64,000 bases of DNA from Pseudomonas peradeniyensis (GCF_014268935.2 NZ_JABWRJ020000004.1:682001-746000); one strand, 5' to 3'; positions 34,878 to 43,472 are shown, counted from the first letter of the stretch. Numbers and translations: made by a program. Notes: a model not told the origin generated them from the letters alone.

Positions 34878-35972
34878 ATGTACCCGGTGATGAATTCGGC
34901 CGGCAAGGCCAACGGTGTGGTCTTCGCCCTGGCGCTGGCGGCGATGTTCGTCTACTCGCTGCCGCCGGTGCTGAGCTTCGCCCGCGCCCAGACCGACAGC
35001 TGGAACCTGTTCGTCGACGGCAAGCTGCTGCGCAAGTTCGAACAGGTCTACGACAAGCGCCTGTTCCTGCGCGAGCCTTCGCAGCGACTGTGGGCCGACG
35101 CCCAGTTCCAGCTGTTCGGCGAGGGCACCAAGGGCGTGGTGCTGGGCAAGGACGGCTGGCTCTACACTAACCAGGAATACCGCGTGCCCAACGACCTGGA
35201 CGCCAGCCTGGCGAGCCAGCTGGAGCAGATCGTCAAGGTCCAAAGGCAACTGGCCGAGCACGGCAAGCACCTGGTGCTGCTGCCGTTGCCGATGAAACTG
35301 GATATCTACGCCAGCCACGCCGCGCACGCCTTCGACCCGCGGGTGCACAGCCTCTACGACCGCTTCGTCGCCGACCTGCAGCTACGCCGGCTGGACGTGG
35401 TGCCGCTGCGCGACGCCTACCTGCGCAACCTGGCCGGCCCACGGCTGTTCCTCAAGTCCGACACCCACTGGAGCCCGGACGGCGCGCGCCTGTCGGCCTA
35501 TGAGCTGGCCCGCCAGCGCCCGCAGCTGCTCGGCGACCAGGTGTACGTGTCGCGCAAGGCCGGCGACAAGACGGTCAAGGGCGACCTGATGAACTACCTG
35601 CAGTTCGACCACGCCCGCCTGGCGCCGCAGTTCGGCGCCAACCCGATCGAGCTGTACGAGACCCTCCAGGCCGACCAGGACAGCGACGCGCTGTTCGCCG
35701 AGCAGACGCAGAGCCTGCTGCTGGTGGGCACCAGCTACAGCAAGATCGACGACTGGAACTTCGTCGGCTTCCTCAAGGAGGCGCTCAACCGCGACCTGCT
35801 ATCCATCGCCGTGGAGGCCCGCGGGCCGTTCGAGGCGATGAACCAGTTCCTCGCCGGCGACCAGTTGCAGAACCCGCAGATCGACACCGTGGTCTGGGAG
35901 TTCCCCCTGCGCACCCTGTTGGCCCACCGTCCCGGCGCGCTGGCCCGCAGCGCCCAGCCCGGGCATTTCTGA
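34878..35972 (+). CDS. algJ: AlgJ-like SGNH acetyltransferase
   Basis: AlgJ is a membrane-anchored periplasmic SGNH-type protein that relays acetyl groups during alginate O-acetylation. The 364-aa protein has an N-terminal signal-anchor (VVFALALAAMFVYSLPP), the paired D195-x-H197 (SDTHWSPDGA) and the serine motif GTSYS at residue 286. All three catalytic-site residues known from AlgJ/AlgX are therefore present. It follows algI by nine bases. Confidence 0.9.
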   Translation: MYPVMNSAGKANGVVFALALAAMFVYSLPPVLSFARAQTDSWNLFVDGKLLRKFEQVYDKRLFLREPSQRLWADAQFQLFGEGTKGVVLGKDGWLYTNQEYRVPNDLDASLASQLEQIVKVQRQLAEHGKHLVLLPLPMKLDIYASHAAHAFDPRVHSLYDRFVADLQLRRLDVVPLRDAYLRNLAGPRLFLKSDTHWSPDGARLSAYELARQRPQLLGDQVYVSRKAGDKTVKGDLMNYLQFDHARLAPQFGANPIELYETLQADQDSDALFAEQTQSLLLVGTSYSKIDDWNFVGFLKEALNRDLLSIAVEARGPFEAMNQFLAGDQLQNPQIDTVVWEFPLRTLLAHRPGALARSAQPGHF

Positions 35973-35990
35973 CGTCCCTAGGAGAACCTG

Positions 35991-36620
35991 ATGAAGCTTT
36001 CGCCCCTGTTCACCGCCCTGGCCCTGGCTGCCACCAGCCAAGCCGCCCTGGCCGCCGAAGGCAATGCCGACCTGTACGACGCCGTGGCCCCGGCCGATTC
36101 TGCGTTCGTGCGCGTGCTCAACCTGTCCGACAACAACGTTGATGTGGCCCTCAGCGGCAAGCTCAACCCGCAGAAGGTCGCCCCCGGCCAGCTCAGCGGC
36201 TACCGCTTCGTGCCGGCCGGCGTGCACAGGATCGGCATCGGCGCCAAGGCCATCGAACCGACCCTGGCGGCCAACGCCGCCAGCACCGTGGTCTACGACG
36301 GCAAGCAGCTGCAGTTGATCGCCGACCAGTACGTCAACGAGCCGAAGAAGGCCCAGGTGGCCTTCTACAACCTGACCCCGGCCCAGGCCACGCTGCGCAC
36401 CGCAGACGGCAAGCACGAGGTGGTCAAGGCCCTGGCCAGCGGCCAGACCGGCGCGCGCATGGTCAACGAGATCAAGATCGACTTCGCCGCCTATGTCGGC
36501 GGCCAGGAAGTGGCCAGCTTCGACGAGTTGTTCCTCAAGAAGGGCCGCTCGTACAGCTATGTGCTGCTGCCAGGCAACCGCAGCCTGAGCCTGGCCAACA
36601 GCATCGACCCGACCGAGTGA
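35991..36620 (+). CDS. algF: AlgF-like periplasmic O-acetylation protein
   Basis: AlgF is a periplasmic protein required for alginate O-acetylation, probably an acetyl carrier or adaptor. The 209-aa protein has a signal peptide cleaved near AALAAEG, then DLYDAVAPADSAFVRVLNLS, which matches the AlgF N-terminal domain. It lies between algJ and algX; in the classical operon algF is second to last. AGGAG precedes the ATG. Confidence 0.9.
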   Translation: MKLSPLFTALALAATSQAALAAEGNADLYDAVAPADSAFVRVLNLSDNNVDVALSGKLNPQKVAPGQLSGYRFVPAGVHRIGIGAKAIEPTLAANAASTVVYDGKQLQLIADQYVNEPKKAQVAFYNLTPAQATLRTADGKHEVVKALASGQTGARMVNEIKIDFAAYVGGQEVASFDELFLKKGRSYSYVLLPGNRSLSLANSIDPTE

Positions 36621-36650
36621 CGCCGTGCCGCACGCAAGGATGACAGGCCC

Positions 36651-38045
36651 ATGAACACCCTCCTCCCCCTCGGCCTCGCGGCCACCCTGGCCCTGCTCGG
36701 CGTGCAGGCAAAGGCCGCCGAGCCCGCCCGGCCCGGCTGCGAAAACCTGCAGTGCATGGTCTGCCCGGCCCTGGCCGAACCGCAGCACTATGCCGAAGGG
36801 CGCATGAAGCTGATGCGCCAGATCGTCCCCGGCAAGGAGCGCTGGCTGTTCCGCTCGATGGTCGACCTGACCAATGACTTTGGCATTCCCGCGCCCATGC
36901 GCCCGGAGTTCGCCCGGCTGATGGACGCGTTCCACCGCCAGGGTATCCAGGTGGCCATGGCGATCCAGCCGACCCGCGGCCTGATGCACCGCGACAAGCT
37001 CTATGCCGAGCAACTGCACGGGTTCGACTACGAGCGCGCCAGCCGCAACCTCGACAGCTACCTGGGGCAGCTGCGCCAGGCCGGCGCGGTGGTGGCGCCG
37101 ATGATGCAGCTGGTGCGCCAGCCGCCCCAGGCTGAATACTTCTTCCGCCGCGACCACCACTGGACCCCGAGCGGCGCCGAGGCGACAGCCAAACTGATGG
37201 CCGAAGAGATCCGCCGCCAGCCGTTCTACGAAGGCCTGACCAGGAAGCGCTACAGCACCGAGCCCGGCGTGATGGTGCCCAAGGATGGCACCCTGAACCT
37301 CGCCCTGAGCTACATCTGCGGCAACAACTACGGTTTCCAGTACGTACGCGGCTACCAGACCGTGCCGGTGGCCGACAGCAGCGACGCCCTGTTCGACGAG
37401 GCGCCCGACCCCGAGGTGATCCTGGTTGGCGACAGCAACGCCGCGGCTCGCGAGGACGAGAGCAAGCAGTTCAACTTCGATGGCTACCTGAAGCAATACC
37501 TGGAGGCGGATGTCCTCAACTACGCCCTGCCCGGCGTCGGCGAGGACGGCTCGCTGCTGGAGTACCTGCTGTCCGCCGACTACAAGCCCGAGGCGCCGCC
37601 CAAGCTGATCGTCTGGGAACTGCCGGCCAACTACCGCCTGGATTCGCCGTTGATGTACCGCCAGTTGGTGCCGGCGATACACGGCGGCTGCAAGGCGTCC
37701 AGGGAAATCCTTGGCACGAAATTGCAGCGTCCGCCACTCAAGGTCGGCGAGCGCATCGAACTGCTGAGCAATGCCGGCGGCGCCCGGCAGGCCGTGTCCA
37801 AGGGCTTTCTCGATATCCGCCTGAGCGACAGGAGCGTCAAGGACTTCTACATCATCGTCTATTACGACAATGGCGCCCGCGACAAGGTGTGGTTCCGCCG
37901 CGAGGCGGCCGTAAGCGGCGGCCAGTACTACCTGGAACTGAGCAAGGCCCCCGAGTTCGCCGGCGCCAACCTGCTCTCGGTATTCCTCGAACCGACCAAG
38001 GCCGGTACCGCCGCCACCGATGTGGAGACCCGCCTGTGCCTGTGA
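36651..38045 (+). CDS. algX: AlgX-like terminal O-acetyltransferase
   Basis: AlgX carries out the final transfer of acetyl groups to polymannuronate. The 464-aa secreted protein has an N-terminal Cys pair (CENLQCMVC), an SGNH domain with D168 and H170 (RRDHHWTPSGAE) and nucleophile S262 (VILVGDSNAA), and a C-terminal carbohydrate-binding-type domain. These are offset by 6-7 residues from the D174/H176/S269 triad of P. aeruginosa AlgX (from memory). Its last bases overlap the earliest possible starts of algL. Confidence 0.91.
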   Translation: MNTLLPLGLAATLALLGVQAKAAEPARPGCENLQCMVCPALAEPQHYAEGRMKLMRQIVPGKERWLFRSMVDLTNDFGIPAPMRPEFARLMDAFHRQGIQVAMAIQPTRGLMHRDKLYAEQLHGFDYERASRNLDSYLGQLRQAGAVVAPMMQLVRQPPQAEYFFRRDHHWTPSGAEATAKLMAEEIRRQPFYEGLTRKRYSTEPGVMVPKDGTLNLALSYICGNNYGFQYVRGYQTVPVADSSDALFDEAPDPEVILVGDSNAAAREDESKQFNFDGYLKQYLEADVLNYALPGVGEDGSLLEYLLSADYKPEAPPKLIVWELPANYRLDSPLMYRQLVPAIHGGCKASREILGTKLQRPPLKVGERIELLSNAGGARQAVSKGFLDIRLSDRSVKDFYIIVYYDNGARDKVWFRREAAVSGGQYYLELSKAPEFAGANLLSVFLEPTKAGTAATDVETRLCL

Positions 38046-38062
38046 ATTGCACCCACGCAACC

Positions 38063-38113
38063 CCTGTAGGAGCGGCCTTGCGCCGCGAAAGGGGCGCAAA
38101 GCGCCCCCACAGG
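38063..38113. repeat. REP element spanning the algL translation start
   Basis: Palindromic P. putida-type REP: outer arms CCTGT and ACAGG enclose TAGGAGCGGCCTTGCGCCGC and a GGGGCGC...GCGCCCC hairpin. Such elements normally lie between genes. Here it lies between algX and the algL signal peptide, supplying TAGGAG, a TTG codon at 38078 and the basic peptide RRERGAKRPHR. Confidence 0.88.
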
Positions 38114-39202
38114 TTCACGCTCACCCTGACAGCCCTGGTCTTGCTCACCCCCACGGCCCACGCCGCGCAAACCATCTGGCCCGCCCGCGCCACCGCGCAA
38201 TCGGCCATGATCGCCGACTACCGCACCCTGACCTGCAGCAAGGCGCCGCCAGCGCCCTACACCGCCAGCCTGCACCTGCAAAGCAAGTACGACCCGCGCG
38301 ACGCCAGCAAGTCCACCCTGCGCGCCAGCCCCGACGCCGACAGCGAGCGGGTCGCACGGCAGCTCAAGCAGTTCGTCGGCGGCCTGATCCAGGCCGGCAA
38401 GCGCTTCCAGAGCGCCAGCAAGCCGCAGCAGGCCAACATGGCCCTGGCCTGCCAGGACCAGTGGCTGGAGCACTGGGCGCAAGCGGGTGCCCTGCTCGAC
38501 CCGGACGCCAACAACACCGGCATGGCCGCGCGCAAGTGGGCCCTGGCGGCCATGGCCGGCGCGGTGCTGCTGACCCAGGCGGCGGCCGACGGCAAGGCGC
38601 CGCTCAGCCCCGTGCAACGACGCTGGTTCACCCAGCTCGGCGAGCAGGTGATCCGCGAATACGACCCGCGCCGCCAGTCCACCACGGTCTACTTCAACAA
38701 CCACGACTACTGGGCCGCCTGGGCGGTGGCCGCCACCGGCATGCTGGTGGACCGCGACGACTTCATCCGCTGGGCCGACGGCAACCTGCGCCGGGGCCTG
38801 GCCCAGGCCGTGCGCCATGGCGACCAGGCCTACCTGCCGCTGGAGGTGGCACGCAGCAAGCTGGCCGCCAACTACAGCCAGTACGCCCTGGTGCCGCTGG
38901 TGCTGCTCGGCGAATCGGCCCGGGCCAACGGCCTGGCCTGGAGCGAGGACGACCAGCGCACCCTCGACCAGCTGGCCACCTTCGCTGCCCGCAGCGTGCT
39001 CGCCCCGGACTCCCTGCCCCAGCTCAAGGGTCAGCCCCAGGCCGACGTCGCGCCCTACAAGCTGGCCTGGCTGATCCCGTTCCTGGCCCGCCGGCCCGGG
39101 CATGCCCTCGCCCGCCAGCTCTACGACAGCGAGGACGGCGAAGTGGACAACTACAGCCAGATCGGCGGCCCGCTCAAGCCGGCCTACCCCAACCTGCCTT
39201 GA
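38078..39202 (+). CDS. algL: AlgL-like alginate lyase
   Basis: AlgL is a periplasmic mannuronate lyase that clears misdirected polymer. The protein keeps the catalytic NNHDYW motif (N207, N208, H209 from the TTG start) and the downstream Arg and Tyr seven residues apart in ARSKLAANYSQY, so it looks active. The start is unclear. TTG at 38078 has TAGGAG five bases upstream and gives a normal signal peptide (RRERGAKRPHRFTLT, a hydrophobic stretch, then TAHAAQ) and 374 aa. GTG at 38036, overlapping algX, has GGAG 8 bases upstream but places the whole REP inside the N-terminus. Confidence 0.85.
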   Translation: MRRERGAKRPHRFTLTLTALVLLTPTAHAAQTIWPARATAQSAMIADYRTLTCSKAPPAPYTASLHLQSKYDPRDASKSTLRASPDADSERVARQLKQFVGGLIQAGKRFQSASKPQQANMALACQDQWLEHWAQAGALLDPDANNTGMAARKWALAAMAGAVLLTQAAADGKAPLSPVQRRWFTQLGEQVIREYDPRRQSTTVYFNNHDYWAAWAVAATGMLVDRDDFIRWADGNLRRGLAQAVRHGDQAYLPLEVARSKLAANYSQYALVPLVLLGESARANGLAWSEDDQRTLDQLATFAARSVLAPDSLPQLKGQPQADVAPYKLAWLIPFLARRPGHALARQLYDSEDGEVDNYSQIGGPLKPAYPNLP

Positions 39203-39216
39203 TCAAGGACGCTCCC

Positions 39217-40650
39217 ATGGCACCGTTCAGCCGCTTTTCCCTCACCTGCCTGGCCGCCCTGCTGCTGGCGACCACCGCCCGGGCCGCGCCGGTGATGGAC
39301 ACATTGCCCCAGGCGCAGCACCAGCAGCAGCTGGAGCAACTGCGCCACCAGGCCCGCCAGGCGGTGACCTTCGAGCAGGCGCGCCGCCCACCACCCGCGG
39401 GCCGCGCCAGCGTCAGCCTGCAACCGATGTTCTCGTCCCAGGCCGGCAGCTGGCCGTTCGAGCCGTTCGTCAACAACGGCCTGTTCCGCGCCATCGCCGG
39501 CTACCAGGCGCATCACCCCCAGGTCGTGGTGCTGCGCGGTGGCAGCATCACCCTGGCGCAGCTGCACGATGCGCTGCACGACCCACGGGTCCTCAAGCGC
39601 TACAAGGACGGCTACCTGCTCAGCTACCCGTTGATGATCGGCGCCGATGCCGGCCTGCGGCTGGAGGGCACGAGCCTCTACCTGTACAGCTTCTCCGGCA
39701 CCGCGCTGATCAACCAGGGCTGGCTGGGGCTAAACCGGTCGACGCTGGAGAGCGTGGCCGGTGACAAGCCCGGCAACACCGACCGCGCCTGGCGGCCCTT
39801 CGTGGTGGCCTGGGCTGGCAGCCATACCGAAGTGATCGGCTCGACGCTCAAACGTCTGGGCTACAACGCCAACCTGTCCCGCGGCCTGAGCACCGCGCTC
39901 AGCACCCAGCAGCCGGCCAGTGCGCGCCCCGCCACGCTGCTGGTGGAGGCCAGCCATTTCAGCGAGCTGTCCAGCGCGCTGGAGCTGCAGCACAGCCAGG
40001 CGACCGTCATCGACAGCCGTTTCGAAGGCTCGCAGCAGTACGCCATCGACACCCGTGACAGCCAACTGAACCTGCGTGGCAACCAGTTGCGCGGCGTCGA
40101 CAACAACAGCGGCGTGCGCCTGCGTGGCCAGACCCGGGCATCGATCGAAAACAACCTGATCCTCGGCGCCGCCAAGGCCGCCATCGAGATCAGCGACCAG
40201 CGCGGCGCCGTGCTGCTGGCCAGCAACCGCATCGGCGACAGCCGTGGCCATGGCATCCAGCTGCGCAACCTCGCGCCCACGGCCGAAGCTCCGTTGCTGA
40301 TCGACGACAACCTGCTGGCCAGCAGCCAGGGCAGTGCCGTGGACGCCAGCGAGGTCACGGCGCTGACCCTGGTGGGCAACCGTATCGGCAATACCCCGGA
40401 GTACGCCGTCAGCCTGCGCAACGCCACGCCGCAGCCGGGGCCGCTGGTAATCAGCGACAACCGCCTGGGGCAGGTGGGCAAGGCCGTGGTGCGGGTGGAG
40501 GGGATGCGCGGGGTCGAACTGGGGGGCAATCGCTTCGATGGCAAGGCGCTGTTGCAAAACCTGCTGGCCGGCGACCTGCTGGCGTTGCAGGGGCCAGTGC
40601 TGGAGGCGATGCTGGTTCAGGGACAGATGGTCAGAGTGCGCCAGAACTGA
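39217..40650 (+). CDS. algG: AlgG-like beta-helix protein with altered epimerase motif
   Basis: AlgG converts polymannuronate to guluronate residues and guards the polymer in the periplasm. The 477-aa protein (P. aeruginosa AlgG has 543) has a signal peptide and right-handed beta-helix repeats. The strand that carries DPHD in known AlgG (as YGIDPHDRS, from memory) reads YAIDTRDSQ here, with D278-T279-R280-D281, so the Pro-His pair is replaced by Thr-Arg. The following basic RKKHG segment is replaced by DNNSG. The fold and export-channel role may persist, but epimerase activity is doubtful. AAGGA lies 7 bases before the ATG. Confidence 0.82.
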   Translation: MAPFSRFSLTCLAALLLATTARAAPVMDTLPQAQHQQQLEQLRHQARQAVTFEQARRPPPAGRASVSLQPMFSSQAGSWPFEPFVNNGLFRAIAGYQAHHPQVVVLRGGSITLAQLHDALHDPRVLKRYKDGYLLSYPLMIGADAGLRLEGTSLYLYSFSGTALINQGWLGLNRSTLESVAGDKPGNTDRAWRPFVVAWAGSHTEVIGSTLKRLGYNANLSRGLSTALSTQQPASARPATLLVEASHFSELSSALELQHSQATVIDSRFEGSQQYAIDTRDSQLNLRGNQLRGVDNNSGVRLRGQTRASIENNLILGAAKAAIEISDQRGAVLLASNRIGDSRGHGIQLRNLAPTAEAPLLIDDNLLASSQGSAVDASEVTALTLVGNRIGNTPEYAVSLRNATPQPGPLVISDNRLGQVGKAVVRVEGMRGVELGGNRFDGKALLQNLLAGDLLALQGPVLEAMLVQGQMVRVRQN

Positions 40651-40663
40651 AATACACCGCCCT

Positions 40664-40780
40664 TGTAGGAGCGGCCTTGCGTCGCGAAAGGGGCGCGGAG
40701 CGGCCCCAGGATTTCAGCGTAAAAGCAAAGATCGCCGGGGCCGCGTTGCGGCCCTTTCGCGACGCAAGGCCGCTCCTACA
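40664..40780. repeat. Inverted REP pair closing the alginate-like cluster
   Basis: TGTAGGAGCGGCCTTGCGTC at 40664 and its reverse complement ending at 40780 flank a 50-60 base centre. The pair lies between the convergent algG and GNAT genes and can fold into a large cruciform or transcript terminator. Confidence 0.9.
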
Positions 40781-40790
40781 CAGGATCGCG

Positions 40791-41222
40791 TCAGGGCACT
40801 GGACGCTGCATCCGCACAAAGCACTCGTCCATACCGACCTCGACGAACCCTCGGCGCTGGTACAGGCGCCGCGCCGGATTGCTGCTGAACACCATCAACC
40901 GCAGCCAGGGCAACCCACGCTGCACGGTCCAGCCAGCCAACTGCTCCAGCACCCAGCCGCCCACACCCCGGCCGCGCTGCTCGGGCAGCAAGTGCAGCTC
41001 GCGGATATACAGCGCCTGGCGGTCCTGGCTGAGGCTGCAAAAGCCCAGCACCCGGTTGTCCTCGACCACCAGCCACTGTTCGCGCCAGCCCCAGGCTTCG
41101 TCGAAGGCCTCCTCGATCCACAACAGATCGAATTCACGGTAATACGGCAGCATGGCGCGGCGCGTGAGGTCACGGGCAAACGTAAGGTGTTCGTCGCTGG
41201 CGGAAATCAGTTCAAGGGGCAT
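40791..41222 (-). CDS. GNAT-family N-acetyltransferase
   Basis: The 143-aa protein has the acetyl-CoA binding signature of the GNAT fold (LPEQRGRGVGGWVLEQLAGW) followed by LRLMVFSSNPARRLYQRRGF. Substrate unknown. Start at 41222 (MPLELISAS) is preferred to one nine codons earlier. It overlaps the upstream DUF488 gene by 11 bases, so the two are co-transcribed. In P. putida such genes belong to the core backbone next to the gabT region, so this marks the right border of the inserted cluster (inferred). Confidence 0.88.
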   Translation of the reverse strand: MPLELISASDEHLTFARDLTRRAMLPYYREFDLLWIEEAFDEAWGWREQWLVVEDNRVLGFCSLSQDRQALYIRELHLLPEQRGRGVGGWVLEQLAGWTVQRGLPWLRLMVFSSNPARRLYQRRGFVEVGMDECFVRMQRPVP

Positions 41223-41598
41223 AGCACACCGGCGAACTGGCCGGGCCACGGCGCTCCAGTTCGTCCTCGAGCCACCGGGCCAGGACCTGGGCGTTGTTGT
41301 GCTCGGTGTCCTTGCCGGCGTACAGCAAGGTCAGGTCGCCTTTGCCGGCCAGGTCCAGCAACGGGTACCAGTGCTCGGGGTGGGCGGCCAGTTCCTGCTG
41401 GTAGCGCCGGGTAAAACCGGCAAAGTCGAATTCGCCGGCGTGAAACGCCTTGCGCAGTGCGTCGGACGGCGCCACTTCGCGCAGCCATTGCCCCTGCAGG
41501 TCTTCCTTGCGCTTGTTACGCGGCCAAAGGCGATCGACCAGCACGCGCTGGCCATCCTCGTCCCCGGCCGCCTCGTAGACGCGTTTACAGCGAATCAT
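41212..41598 (-). CDS. DUF488-family protein (YeaO-like)
   Basis: The 128-aa protein shows the DUF488 pattern: KRVYE at the N-terminus, RVLVDRLWPRNKRKEDL, W-x-K/R-E-V-A-PS (WLREVAPSDALRKAFH), and LTLLYAGKDTEHNNA near the C-terminus. Members are small cytoplasmic proteins of unknown function. AGGAG six bases before ATG at 41598 supports this start over one six codons upstream. It is the first gene of a two-gene unit with the GNAT. Confidence 0.9.
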   Translation of the reverse strand: MIRCKRVYEAAGDEDGQRVLVDRLWPRNKRKEDLQGQWLREVAPSDALRKAFHAGEFDFAGFTRRYQQELAAHPEHWYPLLDLAGKGDLTLLYAGKDTEHNNAQVLARWLEDELERRGPASSPVCYAP

Positions 41599-41726
41599 GC
41601 GGCACTCCTGCGACATCGTTCCCCAGACAGCCTAGGGCCTTCATTGATCGAGGTCACGCCCTCGTAACGAATTGTTTCTATGCTGAATACCTTCGGCACC
41701 ACCGCCCGACGCCAACCGGAGCCCTC

Positions 41727-43343
41727 ATGGCAACCCCGTCCCTGGCCAGCCAGTCCGACCTGACCCTGCCCAGCCCGCGCCCTCACCTTGCCCACAAACC
41801 CGGACGCGCCACCCTCACCCTGTTCTTCGGCCTGCTGCTGGCCGGCCTGGCCTACACCTTCTGGAGCCTCAAGCAGGATGTCAGCGCCAGCGGCACCGTG
41901 GTCACCACCGTCACCCCCTTCCTGCTGCTGGGCCTGGCCCTGCTGATCGCCCTCGGCTTCGAGTTCGTCAACGGCTTCCACGACACCGCCAATGCCGTGG
42001 CCACGGTAATCTACACCCATTCGTTGCCGGCGCCGGTGGCGGTGGTCTGGTCGGGGTTGTGCAATTTCCTCGGCGTGCTGCTCTCCAGCGGCGCGGTGGC
42101 CTTCGGCATCATCGCCCTGCTGCCGGTGGAGCTGATCCTGCAGGTCGGCTCGTCGACCGGCTTCGCCATGGTCTTCGCCCTGCTGCTGGCGGCGATCATC
42201 TGGAACCTCGGCACCTGGTGGCTGGGCCTGCCTGCGTCATCCTCGCACACCCTGATCGGCTCGATCATCGGCGTCGGCGTGGCCAACGCGCTGATGCACG
42301 GGCGCGACGGCACCAGCGGCGTGGACTGGACCCAGGCCAGCAAGGTCGGCTACGCCCTGCTGTTCTCGCCGCTGATCGGCTTCGCCTGCGCCGCCCTACT
42401 GCTGCTCGCCCTGCGCGCGCTGGTCAAGCGCCGCGAGCTGTACCAGGCGCCAGAAGGCCAGACACCGCCGCCCTGGTGGATCCGCGGCGTGCTGATCCTC
42501 ACCTGCACCGGCGTGTCGTTCGCCCACGGTTCCAACGATGGCCAGAAAGGCATGGGCCTGATCATGCTGATCCTGGTCGGCACCCTGCCGATGGCCTATG
42601 CGCTGAACAAGACCATGCCCAACGAGCAGGCCCTGCAGTTCTCGGCGGTCGCCGAGGTCACCCGCCAGGCCCTGGTACGCGCAGCGCCGGCACCCGCGCC
42701 CGCCGATCCGCGCCAGGTGCTGACCGCGTTCATCTCCGAGCCCAGGGCCAGCGCCGAGCTGGTCCCGGCGCTGGCCGCGCTGACCGGCATGATCGGCGAG
42801 GAAGTCAAAGGCTACGGCTCGCTCAAGCGTGTGCCGGCCGAGGCCATGGCCAACGTGCGCAACGACATGTACCTGACCAGCGAGGCCATCCGCCTGATCG
42901 ACAAGCACCAACTGGCCCGCTACGACGCCGACACCAGCCGCCATGTGCAACTGTTCAAGCGCCAACTGGACGACGCCACCCGCTATATCCCGCTGTGGGT
43001 CAAGGTGGCGGTGGCCATCGCCCTGGGCCTGGGCACCATGGTCGGCTGGCGGCGCATCGTGGTGACGGTGGGCGAGAAGATCGGCAAGACCCACCTGAGC
43101 TATGCCCAGGGCGCGTCGGCCGAGGTGGTGGCGATGTGCACCATCGGCGCGGCGGACATGTTCGGCCTACCGGTGTCGACCACTCACGTGCTGAGTTCGG
43201 GCGTGGCCGGGACCATGGTGGCCAATGGCTCGGGAATTCAACGCAAGACGCTGGTCAACCTGCTGATGGCCTGGGTGCTGACCTTGCCGGCGGCGATGTT
43301 GCTGGCGGGGTGCTTGTACTGGTTGCTGAACCAGATTCTCTGA
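41727..43343 (+). CDS. pit: Low-affinity inorganic phosphate transporter, Pit family
   Basis: Pit proteins import metal-phosphate complexes with protons. The 538-aa inner-membrane protein has the duplicated PHO4 signature, with EFVNGFHDTANAVATVIYT in the N-terminal half and VSFAHGSNDGQKGMGLIMLI plus the C-terminal STTHVLSSGVAGTM. A soluble loop with FISEPRASAELVPALAALTG lies between the transmembrane blocks, as in E. coli PitA-type proteins. The ATG at 41727 has CGGAG upstream. Confidence 0.94.
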   Translation: MATPSLASQSDLTLPSPRPHLAHKPGRATLTLFFGLLLAGLAYTFWSLKQDVSASGTVVTTVTPFLLLGLALLIALGFEFVNGFHDTANAVATVIYTHSLPAPVAVVWSGLCNFLGVLLSSGAVAFGIIALLPVELILQVGSSTGFAMVFALLLAAIIWNLGTWWLGLPASSSHTLIGSIIGVGVANALMHGRDGTSGVDWTQASKVGYALLFSPLIGFACAALLLLALRALVKRRELYQAPEGQTPPPWWIRGVLILTCTGVSFAHGSNDGQKGMGLIMLILVGTLPMAYALNKTMPNEQALQFSAVAEVTRQALVRAAPAPAPADPRQVLTAFISEPRASAELVPALAALTGMIGEEVKGYGSLKRVPAEAMANVRNDMYLTSEAIRLIDKHQLARYDADTSRHVQLFKRQLDDATRYIPLWVKVAVAIALGLGTMVGWRRIVVTVGEKIGKTHLSYAQGASAEVVAMCTIGAADMFGLPVSTTHVLSSGVAGTMVANGSGIQRKTLVNLLMAWVLTLPAAMLLAGCLYWLLNQIL

Positions 43344-43400
43344 ATGTCGCTGACATCTGCAGACGATCGCGCAGAAAGCAAAGTTGCAAACATCACCAGC

Positions 43401-43472
43401 GTGGGAGCGGGCTTGACCCGCGATAGCGATACTGAATTTTCCGACGCTATCGCGGGGCAAGCCCGCTCCCAC
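43401..43472. repeat. Inverted REP pair (GGAGCGGGCTTG type)
   Basis: GTGGGAGCGGGCTTGACCCG and its near-complement ending CCCGCTCCCAC form a 72-base hairpin between the convergent pit and GST genes. It belongs to a different REP family from those at 38063 and 40664 and likely helps terminate both transcripts. Confidence 0.9.

Noticed and set aside
26394..35348. Very long minus-strand open frames across the alginate-like genes
   Set aside because: They are antisense to genes with clear catalytic motifs and have compositions rich in His, Gln, Val and Ala typical of antisense frames in GC-rich DNA.
33441..38045. Cellulose-acetylation (Wss-type) genes instead of alginate acetylation
   Set aside because: AlgI/AlgX-like proteins also occur in wss operons, but the neighbouring algD-, alg8-, alg44-, algE-, algL- and algG-like genes and the absence of any cellulose synthase fit alginate-type biosynthesis.
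38063..38113. CRISPR-like repeat
   Set aside because: The repeated palindromes in the window are isolated REP singles and pairs without regular spacers.
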